A DNA stretch of 64,000 nucleotides from Lamellibrachia columna (lineage: Eukaryota > Annelida > Polychaeta > Sabellida > Siboglinidae), in contig OY759272.1 of the NCBI GenBank assembly GCA_963662155.1, positions 50,232,066 to 50,296,065 on the forward strand. The letters run 5' to 3'. Below are positions 58,695 through 64,000 of this stretch, one piece after another. A program made the position numbers and the translations under genes. The number at the start of each line of letters is the position of its first letter. Within the stretch, counting starts at the first letter, position 1. Below the pieces are notes generated by a model. That model saw only the letters and a list, made by a program, of their open reading frames with translations. It was not told where the DNA came from and did no database searches.

Positions 58695-61600
58695 GGGGTC
58701 AACCTACAGCGTTATCTAACAGATTGGGAGGAGTGGGGGTCAACCTACAGGGTTATCTAACAGATTGGGAGGAGTGGGGATCAACCTACAGGGTTATCTA
58801 ACAGATTGGGAAGAGTGGGGGATCAACCTACCGGGTTATCTAACAGATTGGGAGGAGTGGGGGGTCAACCTACAGGGTTATCTAACAGATTGGGAGGAGT
58901 GGGGGATCAACCTACAGGGTTATCTAACAGATTGGGAGGAGTGGGGGATCAACCTACAGGGTTATCTAACAGATTGGGAGGAGTGGGGTTCAACCTACAG
59001 GGTTATCTAACAGATTGGGAGGAGTGGGGTGTCAACCTACAGGGTTATCTAACAGATCGGGAGGAGTGGGGGATCAACCTACAGGGTTATCTAACAGATC
59101 GGGAGAAGTGGGGGATCAACCTACAGGGTTATCTAACAGATTGGGAGGAGTGGGGGATCAACCTACAGGGTTATCTAACAGATCGGGAGTCAACTTACAG
59201 GGTTATCTAACAGATTGGGAGGAGTGGGAGTCAACCTACAGGGTTATCTAACAGATTGGGAGGAGTGGGGGGTCAACCTACAGGGTTATCTAACAGATTG
59301 CGAGGAGTGGGGGATCAACCTACAGGGTTATCTAACAGATTGGGAGGAGTGGGGTTCAACCTACAGGGTTATCTAACAGATTGGGAGGAGTGGGGGGTCA
59401 ACCTGCAGGATTATCTAACAGATTGGGAGGAGTGGGGGGTCAACCTACAGGGTTATCTAACAGATTGGGAGGAGTGGGGGATCAACCTACAGGGTTATCT
59501 AACAGATTGGGAGGAGTGGGGTTCAACCTACAGGGTTATCTAACAGATTGGGAGGAGTGGGGGGTCAACCTGCAGGATTATCTAACAGATTGGGAGGAGT
59601 GGGGGATCAACCTACAGGGTTATCTAACAGATTGGGAGGAGTGGGGGTCAACCTACAGGGTGATCTAACAGATTGGGAAGAGTGGGGGTCAACCTACAGG
59701 GTTATCTAACAGACTGGGAGGAGTGGGGGATTAACCTACAGGGTTATCTAACAGATTGGGAGGAGTGGGGGTCCACCTACAGGGTTATCTAACAGATCGG
59801 GAGGAGTGGGGGGTCAACCTACAGGGTTATCTAACAGATCGGGAGGAGTGGGGGTCAACCTACAGGGTTATCTATCAGATTGGGAGGAGTGGGAGATCAA
59901 CCTACAGGGTTATCTAACAGATTGGGAGGAGTGGGGGGTCAACCTACAGGGTTATCTAACAGATTGGGAGGAGTGGGGGGTCAACCTACAGGGTTATCTA
60001 ACAGATTGGGAGGAGTGGGGGATCAACCTACAGGGTTATCTAACAGATTGGGAGGAGTGGCGGTCAACCTACAGGGTTATCTAACAGATTGGGAGGAGTG
60101 GGGGTCAACCTACAGGGTTATCTAACAGATTGGGAGGAGTGGGGGTCAACCTACAGGGTTATCTAACAGATTGGGAGGAGTGGGGGTCAACCTACAGGGT
60201 TATCTAACATATTGGGAGGAGTGGGGGATCAACCTACAGGGTTATCTAACAGATTGGGAGGAGTGGGGGTCAACCTACAGGGTTATCTAACAGATTGGGA
60301 GGAGTGGAGGATCAACCTAAAGGGTTATCTAACAGATTGGGAGGAGTGGGGGGGTCAACCTACAGGGTTATCTAACAGATTGGGAGGAGTGGGGGTCAAC
60401 CTACAGGGTTATCTAACAGATTGGGAGGAGTGGGGGTCAACCTACAGGGTTATTTAACAGATTGGGAGGAGTGGGGGTCAACCTACAGGGTTATATAACA
60501 GATTGGGAGGAGTGGGGGATCAACCTACAGGGTTATCTAACAGATTGGGAGGAGTGGGGGTCAACCTACAGGGTGATCTAACAGATTGGGAAGAGTGGGG
60601 GTCAACCTACAGGGTTATCTAACAGACTGGGAGGAGTGGGGGATTAACCTACAGGGTTATCTAACAGATTGGGAGGAGTGGGGGTCCACCTACAGGGTTA
60701 TCTAACAGATCGGGAGGAGTGGGGGGTCAACCTACAGGGTTATCTAACAGATCGGGAGGAGTGGGGGTCAACCTACAGGGTTATCTATCAGATTGGGAGG
60801 AGTGGGAGATCAACCTACAGGGTTATCTAACAGATTGGGAGGAGTGGGGGGTCAACCTACAGGGTTATCTAACAGATTGGGAGGAGTGGGGGGTCAACCT
60901 ACAGGGTTATCTAACAGATTGGGAGGAGTGGGGGATCAACCTACAGGGTTATCTAACAGATTGGGAGGAGTGGGGGTCAACCTACATGGTTATCTAACAG
61001 ATTGGGAGGAGTGGGGGTCAACCTACAGGGTTATCTAACAGATTGGGAGGAGTGGGGGTCAATCTACAGGGTTATCTAACAGATTGGGAGGAGTGGGGGT
61101 CAACATACAGGGTTATCTAACAGATTGAGAGGAGTGGGGTCAACCTACAGTGTTATCTAACAGATTGGGAGAAGTGGGGGTCAACCTACAGGGTTATCTA
61201 ACAGATTGGGAGGAGTGGGGTTCAACCTACAGGGTTATCTAACAGATTGGGAGGAGTGGGGGTCAACCTACAGGGTTATCTAACATATTGGGAGTGGGGG
61301 GTCAACCTACAGGGTTATCTAACAGATTGGGAGGAGTGGGGGTCAACCTACAGGGTTATCTAACAGGCTGGGAGGAGTGGGGGTCAACATACAGGATTAT
61401 CTAACAGATTGGGAGGAGTGGGGCTCAACCTACAGGGTTATCTAACATATTGGGAGGAGTGGGGGGTCAACCTACAGGGTTATCTAACAGATTGGGAGGA
61501 GTGGGGGTCAACCTACAGGGTTATCTAACAGATTGGGAGGAGTGGGGTTCAACCTACAGGATTATCTAACAGATTGGGAGGAGTGGGGCTCAACCTACAG

Positions 61601-64000
61601 GGTTATCTAACAGATTGGGAGGAGTGGGGGGTCAACCTACAGGGTTATCTAACAGATTGGGAGGAGTGGGGGTCAACCTACAGGGTTATCTAACAGATTG
61701 GGAAGAGTGGGGGTCAACCTACAGGGTTATCTAACAGACTGGGAGGAGTGGGGTTCAACCTACAGGGTTATCTAACAGACTGGGAGGAGTGGGGGTCAAC
61801 CTACAGGGTTATCTAACAGACTGGGAGGAGTGGGGTTCAACCTACAGGGTTATCTAACAGATTGGGAGGAGTGGGGGATCAACCTACAGGGTTATCTAAC
61901 AGATTGGGAGGAGTGGGGGGTCAACCTACAGGGTTATCTAACAGATTGGGAGGAGTGGGGGTCAACCTACAGGGTTATCTAACAGATTGGGAGGAGTGGG
62001 GGTCAACCTACAGGGTTATCTAACAGATTGGGAGGAGTGAGGGATCAACCTACAGGGTTATCTAACAGATTGGGAGGAGTGGGGGTCAACATACAGGGTT
62101 ATCTAACAGATTGGGAGGAGTGGGGTTCAACCTACAGGGTTATCTAACAGATTGGGAGGAGTGGGGTCAACCTACGGTGTTATCTAACAGATTGGGAGGA
62201 GTGGGGTTCAACCTACAGGGTTATCTAACAGATTGGGAGGAGTGGGGGTCAACCTACAGGGTTATCTAACATATTGGGAGGAGTGGGGGGTCAACCTACA
62301 GGGTTATCTAACAGATTGGGAGGAGTGGGGGGTCAACCTACAGGGTTATCTAACAGATTGGGAGTGGGGTTCAACCTACAGGATTATCTAACAGATTGGG
62401 AGGAGTGGGGCTCAACCTACAGGGTTATCTAACAGATTGGGAGGAGTGGGGGGTCAACCTACAGGGTTATCTAACAGATTGGGAGGAGTGGGGTTCAACC
62501 TACAGGGTTATCTAACAGATTGGGAAGAGTGGGGGTCAACCTACAGGGTTATCTATCAGACTGGGAGGAGTGGGGTTCAACCTACAGGGTTATCTAACAG
62601 ACTGGGAGGAGTGGGGGTCAACCTACAGGGTTATCTAACAGACTGGGAGGAGTGGGGTTCAACCTACAGGGTTATCTAACAGATTGGGAGGAGTGGGGGT
62701 CAACCTACAGGGTTATCTAACATATTGGGAGGAGTGGGGGGGTCAACCTACAGGGTTATCTAACAGACTGGGAGGAGTGGGGGTCAACCTATACGGTTAT
62801 CTAACAGACTGGGAGGAGTGGGGGTCAACCTACAGGGTTATCTAACAGACTGGGAGGAGTGGGGGTCAACCTACAGGCTTATCTAACAGACTGGGAGGAG
62901 TGGGGTTCAACCTACAGGGTTATCTAACAGATTAGGAGGAGTGGGGTTCAACCTACAGGGTTATCTAACAGATTGGGAGGAGTGGGGTTCAACCTACAGG
63001 GTTATCTAACAGATTGGGAGGAGTGGGGTCAACCTACAGTGTTATCTAACAGATTGGGAGGAGTGGGGGTCAACCTACAGGATTATCTAACAGATTGGGA
63101 GGAGTGGGGCTCAACCTACAGGGTTATCTAACAGATTGGGAGGAGTGGGGGGTCAACCTACAGGGTTATCTAACAGATTGGGAGGAGTGGGGGTCAACCT
63201 ACAGGGTTATCTAACAGATTGGGAGGAGTGGGGTTCAACCTACAGGGTTATCTAACAGATTAGGAAGAGTGGGGGTCAACCTACAGGGTTATCTAACAGA
63301 CTGGGAGGAGTGGGGTTCAACCTACAGGGTTATCTAACAGACTGGGAGGAGTGGGGGTCAACCTACAGGGTTATCTAACAGACTGGGAGGAGTGGGGTTC
63401 AACCTACAGGGTTATCTAACAGATTGGGAGGAGTGGGGGATCAACCTACAGGGTTATCTAACAGATTGGGAGGAGTGGGGGGTCAACCTACAGGGTTATC
63501 TAACAGATTGGGAGGAGTGGGGGTCAACCTACAGGGTTATCTAACAGATTGGGAGGAGTGGGGGTCAACCTACAGGGTTATCTAACAGATTGGGAGGAGT
63601 GAGGGATCAACCTACAGGGTTATCTAACAGATTGGGAGGAGTGGGGGTCAACATACAGGGTTATCTAACAGATTGGGAGGAGTGGGGTTCAACCTACAGG
63701 GTTATCTAACAGATTGGGAGGAGTGGGGTCAACCTACAGTGTTATCTAACAGATTGGGAGGAGTGGGGGTCAACCTACAGGGTTATCTAACAGACTGGGA
63801 GGAGTGGGGGTCAACCTACAGGATTATCTAACAGATTGGGAGGAGTGGGGTTCAACCTACAGGGTTATCTAACAGATTGGGAGGAGTGGGGGTCAACCTA
63901 CAGGGTTATCTAACATATTGGGAGGAGTGGGGGGTCAACCTACAGGGTTATCTAACATATTGGGAGGAGTGGGGGGTCAACCTACAGGGTTATCTAACAG
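58695..64000. repeat. 41-42-bp G-rich minisatellite, about 128 copies, continuing past the window
   Basis: The unit contains CAGATTGGGAGGAGTGGGGG and TCAACCTACAGGGTTATCTA. The number of G bases after GAGTG varies (4-7), giving 40-43-bp units and short open frames. Blocks recur as higher-order repeats with periods of about 913 and 1562 bp. Confidence 0.98.

Overview
The window is metazoan nuclear DNA. The only gene I can reconstruct has introns with GT/AG boundaries and matched phases. Around it lie LINE retrotransposon fragments, remnants of cut-and-paste DNA transposons, a tRNA-derived SINE and an exceptional density of tandem repeats. I cannot name the species; the mix would fit an invertebrate or an early-branching chordate. 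By a rough hand tally, micro- and minisatellites make up more than half of the 64 kb.

The gene is on the minus strand and encodes an R4-type regulator of G-protein signalling (RGS), most like RGS3. Five exons join in frame: 52093-51407, 23771-23635, 19833-19688, 18773-18610 and 8921-8733. Together they give 440 residues and a stop codon, with a complete C-terminal RGS domain (about residues 315-430). The intervening introns are about 27.6, 3.8, 0.9 and 9.7 kb. The first of these exons has a splice acceptor, so the true 5' end lies beyond it, probably outside the window. The 3' UTR starts below 8733, and a candidate poly(A) signal lies at 7125-7130.

Layout: 1-7 kb is downstream DNA with a LINE 3' end and several minisatellites. 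7-8.7 kb is the presumed 3' UTR with a long GT microsatellite. 8.9-18.6 kb is an intron with 27-, 42-, 67- and 22-bp arrays, a dead reverse transcriptase, a hAT-like element and a tRNA-derived SINE. 18.6-23.8 kb holds three exons separated by arrays. 23.8-51.4 kb is a giant intron with many arrays, a nested LINE complex (30.8-34.2 kb), a second LINE (38.2-39.4 kb) and a piggyBac-like element (47.4-48.4 kb). 51.4-52.1 kb is the long upstream exon. 52.1-64 kb has a second hAT-like element, arrays, two more LINE fragments and a 41-bp array running off the window end.

The most striking observation is at 48.84-51.43 kb. A 60-bp minisatellite has amplified the exon-intron junction of the RGS gene. 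Its unit is about 33 nt of exon end plus 27 nt of intron start, so about 40 copies of the same 5' splice site stand in tandem. About 36 of them are in one open frame, and using each further donor would normally add 20 residues. A second novelty is a 22-bp array (15.70-16.03 kb) that tandemly repeats the A-box promoter region of a tRNA-Val-like SINE.
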